A stretch of 62,930 nucleotides of DNA. Source: PKWO01 sp036384915. GTDB lineage: Bacteria > Pseudomonadota > Gammaproteobacteria > Burkholderiales > Burkholderiaceae_D. A model generated the notes under the pieces. That model worked only from the letters and a program-made list of their open reading frames with translations. It was not told the DNA's origin and searched no databases. A program made the translations under genes and the position numbers. The number at the start of each line of letters is the position of its first letter. Within the stretch, counting starts at the first letter, position 1. The stretch is from positions 1-62,930 of the forward strand of contig DASVLJ010000054.1 in NCBI GenBank assembly GCA_036384915.1. The letters are read 5' to 3'. Shown here one piece after another: positions 45,322-54,792 of the stretch.

Positions 45322-45855
45322 ATGATCTCCTCGCTGAACGCAATTGAAGCGCTTCGCAAACGCAGCTTCCCGCCCGTTGTCGATGCGAACGTGCGTCTGC
45401 TGCTGTTGGGCAGCCTGCCCGGCGAACGCTCGCTTGAAGCGCAGCAATATTATGCCCACCCGCAAAACAAGTTCTGGGAATTGGTCGGCGCGGTAATCAA
45501 GGCGGACTTGCGCGCGATGCCCTACACACAGAGGTTAAGCGCTTTGCTGGCGCACCGCATCGGCCTGTGGGATGTGATTGCCGAGGCAGAACGGCCCGGG
45601 AGCCTCGATGCCGCGATCCGCAACGAAACGCACAATGCCTTGGCCGAACTCGTTGCGACGCTGCCCAATCTGCGAGCCGTGGGATTCAATGGCGGAACGG
45701 CGGCGAAGATTGGCCGACGTCAATTGGCCAAACTCGGCGACGGCCTGCATTTGATCGATTTGCCGTCTTCCAGCCCAGCCTATACGTTGGCATTCGATGC
45801 GAAGAAGCAGCGCTGGCTGGAGTTGAGCGGCGAACTCAAAGCCGGCCGGCGATAA
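45322..45855 (+). CDS. DNA-deoxyinosine glycosylase (UDG family 6 type)
   Basis: The 177-residue protein matches the HDG group of the uracil-DNA glycosylase superfamily: LLLGSLPGERSLEAQQYYAHPQNKFWE, then LWDVIAEAERPGSLDAAI and IDLPSSSPAY. These enzymes remove hypoxanthine (deaminated adenine) from DNA. The frame extends upstream but this ATG starts the conserved part. It is convergent with the tag gene, 1 base apart, so two base-excision genes sit together. Confidence 0.8.
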   Translation: MISSLNAIEALRKRSFPPVVDANVRLLLLGSLPGERSLEAQQYYAHPQNKFWELVGAVIKADLRAMPYTQRLSALLAHRIGLWDVIAEAERPGSLDAAIRNETHNALAELVATLPNLRAVGFNGGTAAKIGRRQLAKLGDGLHLIDLPSSSPAYTLAFDAKKQRWLELSGELKAGRR

Positions 45856-46470
45856 CTATCCTGCCGCCGGCTTGTCGAATCTCTTGCGCGCCTGCGCGAC
45901 CTTTTTCCTGGTCACGCACTCTTCCACGTGATCGTTGATCAAGCCCATGGCTTGCATGAAGGCGTAGACGGTCGTGGGGCCGACGAACTTCCAGCCGCGC
46001 TTTTTGAGTTCTTTCGATAGAGCATGCGAAGCGGCAGAAGTCGATACGGTTTGCGGCGCAGCGGCGTCGGCGGCCCTGGTTTCATAGCGCCAGACGAAGG
46101 CGGCCAGCGAACCCTCCGTCTTCACCAGTTCGACGGCACGCTGCGCATTGTTGACCGTCGCTTCGATCTTGCCGCGATGGCGGATGATGCCTTCGTTGCT
46201 CAAGAGCTTTTCCACGTCCCTGGCGGTGAAACGAGCAACACGGGTGTAGTCGAAACCGTGGAAGGCCGCGCGGAAATTTTCACGCTTGGCGAGAATGGTG
46301 CGCCAACTGAGTCCGGACTGGAAACCCTCCAGGCAGATCTTTTCGAACAGGCGAAACTCGTCGCTCACCGGGAAACCCCATTCCGTGTCGTGGTAGTGCA
46401 GGAATTCCGGCGCGGCGGCACACCATTTGCAGCGCGGCTTGCCGTCGGGGCCGAGGATCGTTGCGGTCAT
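45856..46470 (-). CDS. tag: DNA-3-methyladenine glycosylase I
   Basis: The 204-residue protein has the Tag motifs: CKWCAAAPEFLHYHDTEWGFPVSDEFRLFEKICLEGFQSGLSW, NFRAAFHGFDYTRVARF and the C-terminal GWKFVGPTTVYAFMQAMGLINDH. The zinc-binding cysteine and histidines are in place. It removes 3-methyladenine from alkylated DNA. It lies head-to-head in 3' ends with the deoxyinosine glycosylase. Confidence 0.9.
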   Translation of the reverse strand: MTATILGPDGKPRCKWCAAAPEFLHYHDTEWGFPVSDEFRLFEKICLEGFQSGLSWRTILAKRENFRAAFHGFDYTRVARFTARDVEKLLSNEGIIRHRGKIEATVNNAQRAVELVKTEGSLAAFVWRYETRAADAAAPQTVSTSAASHALSKELKKRGWKFVGPTTVYAFMQAMGLINDHVEECVTRKKVAQARKRFDKPAAG

Positions 46471-47117
46471 TGGCGCTCCCTATTGATCAATGGCGGCTTC
46501 TCTGATTTGGACAATCGATCTAACTGGCGCAATATGGGACACTCGTGCTAATTCGTCAAGCATCCAGCGCAATGGGCGAAAACTTGCCGCCACACATCCT
46601 GCGAGCCAGGAGTGAGGTTCGGCCTTCTGTCACAGTGGAACTTTGTTGCCACTTCCGCCATCAAAGTTGGGCGGGAAAAACCGCGTGGTTCCTCAAGCTT
46701 GTTGACGCTTGGCAAAGGCACGTCATTTTCGGCGACGCGAAGTTGACGGGGGTGTTGTTTGCCCTGCCACTGTTGGATCGTCGTATGTACTGCTCAACTT
46801 CATCGCCTTGAACAAGAACCCGTTGCGAGATGAGCTGGGCCAAGCGCCGCGACAAAGACGGTACGACCGTACGACAAAGAGCGGTGACAATGTCATGGCC
46901 ATTTTGAAACGGGGTTTCAATCCAGAGGGAAAAATGGGCACCACTACGCCACCTCCCGGCAGCTGAGCAACCGCCGCCTACGCCAACGGCTGGCAGGTCG
47001 TCCAGCCATATTGCCCATTGTTATACGCAGGGGCAATGGCCGGACGTTGGTTTCGGCGACGATGGGGGCATGAAGACGTGCGGCTTCATTCAATAACCAT
47101 TCAATAGGAGACTCATC
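46471..47117. other. Gene-poor stretch with decayed open frames
   Basis: This 647-base stretch between tag and the DUF4382 lipoprotein has only short open frames (85 residues on the plus strand at 46709-46966, 64 on the minus strand at 46661-46855), none with a good ribosome-binding site. The texture looks like decayed coding sequence, but I recognise no family. The promoter of the downstream lipoprotein gene should be at its right end. Confidence 0.4.
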
Positions 47118-48317
47118 ATGGGCAAGCAAACATTCAAGCCGCTAGGGGCATTCGTTTGCGCGACGGCATTGACACTGGTCATTGCCGCATGCGGCGGTGG
47201 CGGCGGCGGTCCGACCGTCGATACCAGCACCAGCGGCTCGACCGGCACCGTGTCCGTCAAGCTGGCCGATGCGCCTTCCTGCGGCTATGACCATGTCTAT
47301 ATTACGATTGACAAGGTGCGCATCAATGCCAGCGCCACCGCTGCCGATACCGATTCCGGCTGGACCGACATCATGGTCAGCCCGACCCAGCGTTTCGATC
47401 TGCTGACGCTCAGCAATGGCGTGCTGGCCACCTTGGGCGAGGCTCCCTTGGCAGCTGGGCACTATTCGCAGATAGAGCTGGTGCTGGCCGCCAACGACTC
47501 GACCACACCGCTTGCCAACTCGGTGGTGCCGACCGGCGGAACCGAGACGGCGCTGACCACGCCGAGCGCGCAGCAGTCCGGCCTGAAGCTCAATGCGGAC
47601 ATCACCGTCACGGCCAACCAATTGGCCGACGTGGTGCTGGACTTCAACGCCTGCAAGTCGATCGTGCGTGCCGGCAACTCAGGAAAATATCTGCTCAAGC
47701 CCGTGATCGCGGTGACGCCCAACTTTATCTCCGGCGTGAGCGGCTATGTCGATGCGACGCTGGCCAACGGCAATACGCTGGTTACGGTGCAGCAATCCGG
47801 GACAGTGGTCAAAGCCACGGCGCCCGACAGCACCGGCCAGTTCCTCCTCGAACCGGTCGCACCGGGGAGCTATGACCTGGTCATCACGGCACCGGGCAGA
47901 GCCACGACCGTGATCACGGGTGTGCAAGTCGCCAGCAATACCGTGACCGCGATCAACGCCAGCGGCACGCCGCTGACACCGCTCGTTGCACTTGACGGCA
48001 CGGCGGCCGGCAACATCACGACGGCCAGTTCGCCCATTCTTGCCTCGGTCGACGCCACGCAAGTGCTGGCCAACGGCGACACGATAGACGTAGCCGATAC
48101 CTCGGCCGATTCGGTCTCCGGCGCCTACGCCCTGAGCCTGCCTGCGGCAACGCCCAACGTAGCCGCATATGCTTCCGGCGCCACCAGCTACACCTTTACG
48201 CCCGACACCAAGGCACTGACGAACTACACACTCAATGCCAGCTCGGGAGGCGCGAACCAGACAGCGGCCGTCACCATCGCGGCCAATGCTACGGTGACTA
48301 CCAATTTCTCATTCTGA
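47118..48317 (+). CDS. DUF4382 domain lipoprotein
   Basis: The 399-residue protein starts with a lipoprotein signal ending VIAAC. A DUF4382 domain follows (GTVSVKLADAPSCGYDHVYITIDKVRINAS through YSQIELVLAAND). A second, repeat-like region of beta-sandwich type contains a carboxypeptidase-regulatory-like segment (DSTGQFLLEPVAPGSYDLVIT). Such proteins are cell-surface lipoproteins of unknown function. There is a good GGAG before the ATG. It is not in an operon. Confidence 0.8.
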   Translation: MGKQTFKPLGAFVCATALTLVIAACGGGGGGPTVDTSTSGSTGTVSVKLADAPSCGYDHVYITIDKVRINASATAADTDSGWTDIMVSPTQRFDLLTLSNGVLATLGEAPLAAGHYSQIELVLAANDSTTPLANSVVPTGGTETALTTPSAQQSGLKLNADITVTANQLADVVLDFNACKSIVRAGNSGKYLLKPVIAVTPNFISGVSGYVDATLANGNTLVTVQQSGTVVKATAPDSTGQFLLEPVAPGSYDLVITAPGRATTVITGVQVASNTVTAINASGTPLTPLVALDGTAAGNITTASSPILASVDATQVLANGDTIDVADTSADSVSGAYALSLPAATPNVAAYASGATSYTFTPDTKALTNYTLNASSGGANQTAAVTIAANATVTTNFSF

Positions 48318-48331
48318 AACGCAGCCATCAT

Positions 48332-48362
48332 CCGGGCGGCCCGCTGCCGGCGGGCCGCCCGG
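48332..48362 (+). terminator. GC-rich hairpin after the DUF4382 gene
   Basis: CCGGGCGGCCCGC (48332-48344) pairs with 48350-48362 across a 5-base loop (13 bp stem), right after the stop codon. There is no T-run. Confidence 0.5.
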
Positions 48363-48467
48363 CCGCAACACTTGCCCTCTTCCCATCCTGTCCACACATC
48401 GGGCGCCCAGGCCGCGGAGGCGGAGCGGCACATGGCATAATAGCGGACCGCCGCAAGCCGATCCCTT

Positions 48468-49301
48468 ATGCTCATCAAACGCAAGTCCATCGAAGCCGAC
48501 GCCAACCGCAAGGAAGGCCCGCGCAACAGCGCCAAAGCCGAAACGCCTGCGGCCAAGCCTGCGCGCAAGCCGAAATATGCGCCGGTGACCCTGTCCGAGC
48601 AGGATGGCGTGCGCTTCCTCCACTTCGGTACCGAATGGATACAAGGCGCAATGCGGATTCGCAAGCCGGACTGGATCGAGCTGGAATATGCGCAGCAGAT
48701 GATGTGCTGGATGCTGTTCGGCGATACGCCGAACCATGTGGCGCAGCTTGGCCTCGGCACGGGTGCCTTGACCAAGTTCTGCTACCGCCAGTTTCCCACT
48801 GCGCGGGTGACCGCCGTGGAACTGAACCCTTCGGTGATCGCGATCTGCAATTCGATGTTCAAGCTGCCGCCCGAGGACGAGCGTCTGACCGTGCTGGAGA
48901 TGGACGCGCTTGATTTCGTCAACGATGCGACGCGCGCCGGCACGCTCGACGTGCTGCAGATCGATCTGTACGACGCGACGGCACGCGGCCCGGTGCTCGA
49001 CACGCCCGAGTTTTACCAGGCATGCGCGGCCTGCCTGCACGAGCATGGCGCGATGACGGTCAACCTGTTCGGCGACCATCCCAGCTATGCCAGGAACTTG
49101 AAGGCGATGCGCTTCGCCTTTGCCGAGGTGCTATGCCTTCCCGAGGTGCACGAGGGGAACGTGGTGGCGATTGCCTTCAAACGCAAATGCGGGCTCGACT
49201 TCGCGGCGCTATACGAACGTGCAGCCGAAATTCAAGCCGCGACCAAGTTGCCGGCAAAGTCGTGGGTGAACGGATTGAAGGCGCGCTACCTGCCGGCTTG
49301 A
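48468..49301 (+). CDS. Spermidine synthase-like methyltransferase-fold protein
   Basis: The 277-residue protein has the SAM/decarboxylated-SAM fold seen in spermidine synthase-like proteins: AQLGLGTGALTKFCYRQFP, VTAVELNPSVIAICNSMFKLP and LDVLQIDLYDA. The first 35 residues are a basic, low-complexity extension. The typical polyamine-synthase active-site residues are not clearly present, so an aminopropyltransferase role is uncertain. It is a single gene. Confidence 0.7.
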   Translation: MLIKRKSIEADANRKEGPRNSAKAETPAAKPARKPKYAPVTLSEQDGVRFLHFGTEWIQGAMRIRKPDWIELEYAQQMMCWMLFGDTPNHVAQLGLGTGALTKFCYRQFPTARVTAVELNPSVIAICNSMFKLPPEDERLTVLEMDALDFVNDATRAGTLDVLQIDLYDATARGPVLDTPEFYQACAACLHEHGAMTVNLFGDHPSYARNLKAMRFAFAEVLCLPEVHEGNVVAIAFKRKCGLDFAALYERAAEIQAATKLPAKSWVNGLKARYLPA

Positions 49302-49416
49302 GGCGGGCACAAGCTGCAGAGCCGCAAATAGCGCCGATTTACCCCTTTTTACACCCCCAGGCTTACCAAAAGCGGCGCCACCTGCTACGCTTGCGGAAAA
49401 ACCCCATTCGAAGGCC

Positions 49417-51201
49417 ATGGAAAAAGTCGCTTCCAAGAAGCTGGACCTGCAGCAGATCTTCAGTTGGCTCCTGGCCGACGGCGTGGTCGAAAAGGCCCAT
49501 GCCAAGCAGCAATACACCCAGGCATCGGCCATTTTCAACAATGCACCTACGCCCATGCACCCGCTGGTGGCGGTGGCCCAGTGCAAGCTGCAATCGGCAC
49601 ATCCGCCGCACCGGCCTCTGACGCTGGATTGGCTCGTCGAATGGATGGCGGGCAAGGTGAAGCTGCCGTTTTACCGCATCGATCCGCTCAAGACCGATTT
49701 CACGCGCGTGTCCGATGTGATGTCGGCCAGTTATGCAACGCGCTTTCGCATCCTGCCGGTCGACATGAACAAGACCGAGCTGACGGTCGCGACGGCCGAC
49801 CCATTCAATGTCGAATGGGAAGAAGAGATTTCGCGCATCTCGCGCCGCCTGATCAAGCTGGTGATCGCCAGTCCGCTCGACATCGAGCAGTACACCTCGC
49901 AATTCTTCACGCTGGCCAAGTCGATCAAGGGCGCGCGCAAGACCAGCAGTGCCGATGCCTCGCTGCGCAACAATTTCGAGCAGCTGGTCGAGATGGGCGC
50001 AAGCAACCGCCAGCTCGATGCCAACGACCAGCATATCGTCAATATCGTCGACTGGCTGTGGCAATACGCGTTCGACCAGCGCGCATCGGACATCCACCTC
50101 GAGCCCAAGCGCGACGTTGCCGCGATCCGCTTCCGTATCGACGGCGTGCTGCACCAGGTGTACCAGGTGCCGACTGCCGTGATGATCGCCATGGTGGCGC
50201 GCATCAAGCTGCTGGGCCGGATCGACGTGATCGAAAAGCGCCGCCCGCAGGACGGCCGCATCAAGACGCGCACCCCCGGCGGGCAGGAAATCGAATTGCG
50301 CCTCTCCACCCTGCCCACGGCCTTCGGCGAGAAGATGGTGATGCGTATTTTCGACCCCGAAGTGGTGGTCAAGACGCTGCCGGAGCTGGGCTTCCCGCCC
50401 GACGACGCGCATCGCTGGGATGAATTGACCAAGCGCCCCCACGGCATCATCCTTGTGACCGGGCCGACCGGCTCGGGCAAGACCACGACGCTATACACCA
50501 CGCTGAAGGCGCTGGCGACTTCGGAAGTCAATGTCTGCACCGTGGAAGACCCGATCGAAATGGTCGAGGCGAGCTTCAACCAGATGCAGGTGCAGCAAGG
50601 CATCGACCTCACCTTCGCCGACGGCGTGCGCGCGCTGATGCGGCAAGACCCGGACATCATCATGGTCGGCGAAATCCGCGACCTGCAAACCGTCGAGATG
50701 GCGATCCAGGCGGCGCTCACGGGCCACCTGGTGTTTTCCACGCTGCACACCAACGACGCACCCTCGGCCGTGATGCGCCTGCTGGACCTCGGCGCGCCTT
50801 ATTACCTGCTGGAGGCGACGCTGATCGGCATCATGGCGCAACGCCTGGTGCGCACGCTATGCCCAATCTGCAAGAAGCCCGACGGGCAGGTCGATGACGA
50901 TATCTGGGAGAGCCTGTGCGAAGGCAAGGCCATCCCCAAGCCGAAGGCGATCTACCGCCCCGTGGGCTGCCCCGAATGCCGCGAAACAGGTTACCGCGGC
51001 CGCACCGGCCTCTACGAATTGTTGACGGTCTCGCAAAAATTTTCCAAGCTGATCAAGCAGGAAACGGAATTGCACACACTGCGCAACCAGGCCATGAACG
51101 ACGGTTTGAAGCCGTTGCGCCTGGCCGGCGCATACAAGGTTATGGATGGCGTGACGACGGTGGACGAGATCCTGAAAGTGACGGCGGCGCTGACGCAATA
51201 A
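49417..51201 (+). CDS. GspE/PilB-family secretion ATPase, orphan
   Basis: The 594-residue protein has an N-terminal GspE/MshEN-like domain and the ATPase core: Walker A GPTGSGKTTTLYTTL, Asp box DPIEM, Walker B and His box (PDIIMVGEIRD through GHLVFSTLHTND). A C-terminal zinc-binding segment (CPICKK and CPECRETGYRGRTGLYELL) is present. Such ATPases power type II secretion or type IV pilus assembly. No other secretion or pilus gene is adjacent, so it is an orphan. It lies 71 bases before the tRNA. Confidence 0.85.
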   Translation: MEKVASKKLDLQQIFSWLLADGVVEKAHAKQQYTQASAIFNNAPTPMHPLVAVAQCKLQSAHPPHRPLTLDWLVEWMAGKVKLPFYRIDPLKTDFTRVSDVMSASYATRFRILPVDMNKTELTVATADPFNVEWEEEISRISRRLIKLVIASPLDIEQYTSQFFTLAKSIKGARKTSSADASLRNNFEQLVEMGASNRQLDANDQHIVNIVDWLWQYAFDQRASDIHLEPKRDVAAIRFRIDGVLHQVYQVPTAVMIAMVARIKLLGRIDVIEKRRPQDGRIKTRTPGGQEIELRLSTLPTAFGEKMVMRIFDPEVVVKTLPELGFPPDDAHRWDELTKRPHGIILVTGPTGSGKTTTLYTTLKALATSEVNVCTVEDPIEMVEASFNQMQVQQGIDLTFADGVRALMRQDPDIIMVGEIRDLQTVEMAIQAALTGHLVFSTLHTNDAPSAVMRLLDLGAPYYLLEATLIGIMAQRLVRTLCPICKKPDGQVDDDIWESLCEGKAIPKPKAIYRPVGCPECRETGYRGRTGLYELLTVSQKFSKLIKQETELHTLRNQAMNDGLKPLRLAGAYKVMDGVTTVDEILKVTAALTQ

Positions 51202-51231
51202 GCGCGCAACAGAACGTTTTTGAAGAGGGGC

Positions 51232-51261
51232 TTGTACTTTTCAAAAAATGTGTTGTATAAT
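51232..51261 (+). promoter_or_regulatory. Promoter of tRNA-Lys
   Basis: TTGTAC (51232-51237) and TATAAT (51256-51261) are separated by 18 bases, just upstream of the tRNA. This is a strong sigma-70 type match. Confidence 0.75.
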
Positions 51262-51273
51262 TCTCGGCTCGTT

Positions 51274-51349
51274 GGGTCGTTAGCTCAGCTGGTAGAGCAG
51301 CGGACTCTTAATCCGTTTGTCGTAGGTTCGATCCCTACACGGCCTACCA
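51274..51349 (+). tRNA. tRNA-Lys (anticodon CTT)
   Basis: The 76-base sequence folds as a tRNA: acceptor GGGTCGT pairing with ACGGCCT, D arm with GCTCAGCTGGTAGAGC, anticodon loop CTCTTAA with anticodon CTT, T arm GTAGGTTCGATCCCTAC and a genomically encoded CCA. It reads the lysine codon AAG. Confidence 0.95.
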
Positions 51350-51359
51350 ACGTATTCAA

Positions 51360-51387
51360 GGGCTTAGCAGAAATGCTGAGCCCTTTT
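51360..51387 (+). terminator. Terminator of tRNA-Lys
   Basis: GGGCTTAGCA (51360-51369) pairs with TGCTGAGCCC (51374-51383) across a GAAA loop with one wobble pair and is followed by TTTT. Confidence 0.85.
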
Positions 51388-52210
51388 CATTTTCCGGGGT
51401 TACACCGGGGTTACGGTGTCGCAGTATAAGCAGATACCCCGATCAACATTCCACCCCTCTTTCCCATCCAGACGCACATGCGGTATGACTGTGCAATCGA
51501 CATTCTCGATTAGCCCTCGATATGCCATCAAGACCTCCAAGGGAAAGCTACGCCAGCGACAATGAGTTGGCATGGTTCAGTAAAGCAAAATATGCCAAAG
51601 AAAGAATGTTCCGCAAAAGAGGCGCCACTCTCCTCCTGCTTGCCCGTCGTTGTTGACGGTTGACACGACAAGCGATTCTTGAACTGCGGCGGCCAATTCC
51701 GAGAACCGCCTCGCCCGAATGTGCGCGGGGGAACAATTCGCCGCAAGGCGCAATGTTTTTGATCTTCTTTGGTTATTGGTTATTGGTTATTGGTTATTGG
51801 TTAGTATTGCCATCGCTATGCGTTCGCATTGCGTCCGGTTTTATTTCAGTCCCAATACGTCCCCAGCCCGCCTTGGCAGACTCAGAAACACGGCTCGATT
51901 TCGCACGAAATGCTTCGATATCGATGTCGAAGCGCGATTTATTTAGTCTTTCTCGCTACGTGTGCAGAAGTTACGCAGTACGTTTTCAACTGCTTGCTTC
52001 TGATCCGCAGGGCGAACGCAATGCAAACGTATATTGGCCCCCACATCCGTTTGACGCTGGTTCGATCATTTTAGAGCCTACCAAGATTTCAAAGGATTTG
52101 CACGCCAATGCGAGCCCTTTCTTTGCCAGCACCGCATATATTGATGCTGCCAGCGCATTTCCCGCAGCCGGCCTATTCCTTGCATTTCTAAAGGTTTGGA
52201 AACAGGTACA
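51388..52210. other. AT-richer gene-poor stretch downstream of the tRNA
   Basis: This stretch of about 820 bases between the tRNA and polB has no convincing gene. Open frames (for example 51660-52310 on the plus strand, 51528-51746 on the minus strand) lack good starts and known families. G+C is lower than around it. It contains the 7-bp tandem repeat at 51769. No integrase or attachment duplication of the tRNA end was found by eye, but tRNA-flanking AT-rich stretches are typical places for lost insertions. Confidence 0.5.
51769..51803. repeat. Tandem heptamer repeat, 5 copies of TTGGTTA
   Basis: Five exact TTGGTTA units run end to end. The array lies in non-coding sequence and is a candidate for length variation between strains. 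Confidence 0.9.
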
Positions 52211-54568
52211 TCAGAACAGTCCTTGCTGCGGCGTCGTCAATGCCGTGAAACTGTCGTTCAAGGGCAGCAGAAGGGCATCTGCAATCGGCTGCAATTGTTT
52301 GTTCAGGTAGTGCTGATAGTCTATCCGCGAGCGCACGATTTCCAGCGGCTCCGGACCGTTCAAGGTCATGAGGTAGCGGATCCAGCCGCCGCTCTGGTAT
52401 TGCAGCGGTCGCTGCAGCGCGGCATTGTGTTCGTCGGCAATGCGTGCGGCGCGCACCTGCGGCGGCACGTTGACCTGGTAGTCGTCGATCCGGTGGCGCA
52501 GGCGCTTGCGGTAGATCAGCAGGTCGTCGAATTTGCCGGCCAGGGTTTGCCGCACATAGTCTTGCACGTACTCGCGGTAGGGTTCGGCGCGGAATATGCG
52601 CGATAGCAAGCCTTGCTGGAATTGCTGCGCCAGCGGCGTCCAGTCGCTGCGCGCCACTTCGAGGCCGCGATAGACGATCTCTTCCTCGCCCTTGCTGTTG
52701 ATGGTCAAGCCGGCGTAACGCTTCTTGCTGCCCTGCTCGGTGCCGCGTATGGTGGGCATGAAGAAACGCCGGTAGTGCGTATCGAATTCGATCTCGAGGA
52801 AACTTTCGAGCCGGAGCTCTTTCCACAGCGTGCGGCGCCACCATTGGTTGATGTCCTCGGCCAGGGCTTGTCCGATGGCGATGGCGTCGTCATTCTCGTG
52901 GCGCGCGCGCAGCCAGATGAAGATGGAATCGGTGTCGCCGTAGATGGCTTCGTAGCCGCGCTTTTCGACGAACTTGCGCGTCTGCTTCATCATGTCGTGG
53001 CCGCGCAACGTGATGGCGGCGGCGAGCGCGGGATTGAAGAAGCGGCACTCCGACGCGCCCAACACGCCAGCGAAGGAATTCATCAAGGTCTTCAAGGCTT
53101 GCGACAACGGTTCGTTCTTCGCGCGCTTGGCCAGGTCGCGCTGTTCCCAGATCTGCTTCACGATACCTGGCAGGCAATGCCTGTCGCGCGAAAACACCGT
53201 GCCGTTGATGCCTTCGACGGTGGATTCGGGGTCGCTCGCGTGCGTGCCTTCGGCCAGGCCGACAGGATCGACCAGGAAGGTGCGGATGATGGAGGCGTAG
53301 AGGCTCTTGTAGTCGAGCACCACCACCGAATCATAAAGCCCGGGCTTGGAATCCATGACGAAGCCGCCAGGGTAGGAGGCGCTCGGCAGCTCTCCGGTGT
53401 TAGGCGCCACATAGCCGGCTCGATGCATGCGCGGCAGGTAGTGGTGGCTGAAGGCCGCGATGGACCCGCCGAAACGGTCGGCCTGCAAGCCTGTGGCATG
53501 GGCACGCTCCAGCACGAAGGCCAGCACGCCGGCCTTATCGAAAATGCGCAACACCAGTTCGCAATCGCGGATGTTGTAGACCGCCAGCGCCAGCTTGTCG
53601 TGTTGAAAGCGGCGCTCGATCTCGGCCATCTTGCCGTAAGTGTCTTCGATGTCCTTGCCTTCGCCCAAAAGGGTCTGCGCTACATTCTCCAGGCTGAACG
53701 AGGGAAAGCTCCAGAAGGCGGACCTCAGCGCTTCAATGCCGTCGATGATCATGCGCCCAGCCGTGGGCGCGAACAGATGTTCGCGCTGCGAGGGATGCGT
53801 GCGCCAAGCTATCGTGCGCCGCTCGCGACCGAGCTGCAACGGCACACCGACGGCATCGGCAGCCTTTTGCAGCACGCGCAGGTCGAACTGGATCAGGCTC
53901 CAGCCTATGATCGCGTCCGGGTCATGGGCCTCGAACCAGTCGTTGAGCCGCTCTATCATTTCCTTGCGGCTTTGACAGTACACCAGGGAAAAGCCGGGTG
54001 CCTGCGCCTGCCCGGACGATTCTTCGCCCAGCATGAACACCGTGCGCGGGCCGCAGCCGTCGAGTGCGATGGAATACAGGTCTTCGTGCGCACTGGTTTC
54101 GATGTCGAGCGACACCATCTTGATGGCCGGGCGGTAGTCCGGCGCGGGCTTGAGCTTGCAATTGGTGATCACCGCGCCTTCGCGCGTCCCGCCCTCAACG
54201 GTGACGCCGGCGGTGATGAAGCGTTCCATCAGGTAGCGCTCCGGCGGCCGGATATCGGCTTCATGCAGCACAATGCCCCGGTCTTTCAGCTTGCGCTCGA
54301 GACGGCCCAGCAACTTGAAATGGCGCGTGTAGATGCCGATCACGGGCTCGTGACGGAAGGTTTTCAGATCGAGGCTTTTGATCTGGCAATCCGGCGCCTT
54401 CCCCAGCACCGCCTCCACGTGGCGTTGATCTTCGGTACGCGCAAACGCCACTGAAACCTGGCCGGTCAGCAAGACCTTCCTGGGGCCATCATCGGTCGCC
54501 AGCCAGAATTCAATTTCCGTTCCATCCTTGGTGTCGCGCCAATGGCGCGTCAGGATAAAACCATCCAT
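52211..54568 (-). CDS. polB: DNA polymerase II (family B)
   Basis: The 785-residue protein is a family-B polymerase. The exonuclease domain shows ExoI (VSLDIETSAHED) and ExoII (IIGWSLIQFDL). The polymerase domain shows motif A VLDYKSLYASII and motif C YGDTDSIF. Its length and opening (MDGFILTRHWRD) match Pol II, used in damage repair and translesion restart. The start at 54568 is chosen over upstream codons on conservation. No SOS box is visible by eye in the upstream region. It is a single gene. Confidence 0.9.
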   Translation of the reverse strand: MDGFILTRHWRDTKDGTEIEFWLATDDGPRKVLLTGQVSVAFARTEDQRHVEAVLGKAPDCQIKSLDLKTFRHEPVIGIYTRHFKLLGRLERKLKDRGIVLHEADIRPPERYLMERFITAGVTVEGGTREGAVITNCKLKPAPDYRPAIKMVSLDIETSAHEDLYSIALDGCGPRTVFMLGEESSGQAQAPGFSLVYCQSRKEMIERLNDWFEAHDPDAIIGWSLIQFDLRVLQKAADAVGVPLQLGRERRTIAWRTHPSQREHLFAPTAGRMIIDGIEALRSAFWSFPSFSLENVAQTLLGEGKDIEDTYGKMAEIERRFQHDKLALAVYNIRDCELVLRIFDKAGVLAFVLERAHATGLQADRFGGSIAAFSHHYLPRMHRAGYVAPNTGELPSASYPGGFVMDSKPGLYDSVVVLDYKSLYASIIRTFLVDPVGLAEGTHASDPESTVEGINGTVFSRDRHCLPGIVKQIWEQRDLAKRAKNEPLSQALKTLMNSFAGVLGASECRFFNPALAAAITLRGHDMMKQTRKFVEKRGYEAIYGDTDSIFIWLRARHENDDAIAIGQALAEDINQWWRRTLWKELRLESFLEIEFDTHYRRFFMPTIRGTEQGSKKRYAGLTINSKGEEEIVYRGLEVARSDWTPLAQQFQQGLLSRIFRAEPYREYVQDYVRQTLAGKFDDLLIYRKRLRHRIDDYQVNVPPQVRAARIADEHNAALQRPLQYQSGGWIRYLMTLNGPEPLEIVRSRIDYQHYLNKQLQPIADALLLPLNDSFTALTTPQQGLF

Positions 54569-54792
54569 GTCGGGTGCATCCACCGCTAAATCTGCTTTAG
54601 TATTGAGTTCACGACTTTGCGCTGCGCCGCAGCTTATTGCGGCCCCAGCCCACATTCCAACCGACAATCATACCTGACGCGAACTGTTGCAAAACGGGTA
54701 ATTGTGGTTTTCCACAGTTGCGTACCGGCCGGCTACTCTTGATAATCGGCAGGATAACAAGTTCGCCGGATCGCCGTGACCGGAGAAAATGC

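Noticed and set aside
51769..51803. CRISPR array
   Set aside because: The units are 7 bases and contiguous with no spacers; no cas genes are near.
51274..52210. Prophage or integrative element inserted at tRNA-Lys
   Set aside because: No integrase, no phage gene and no duplicated tRNA end found by eye; reported only as a possible scar.
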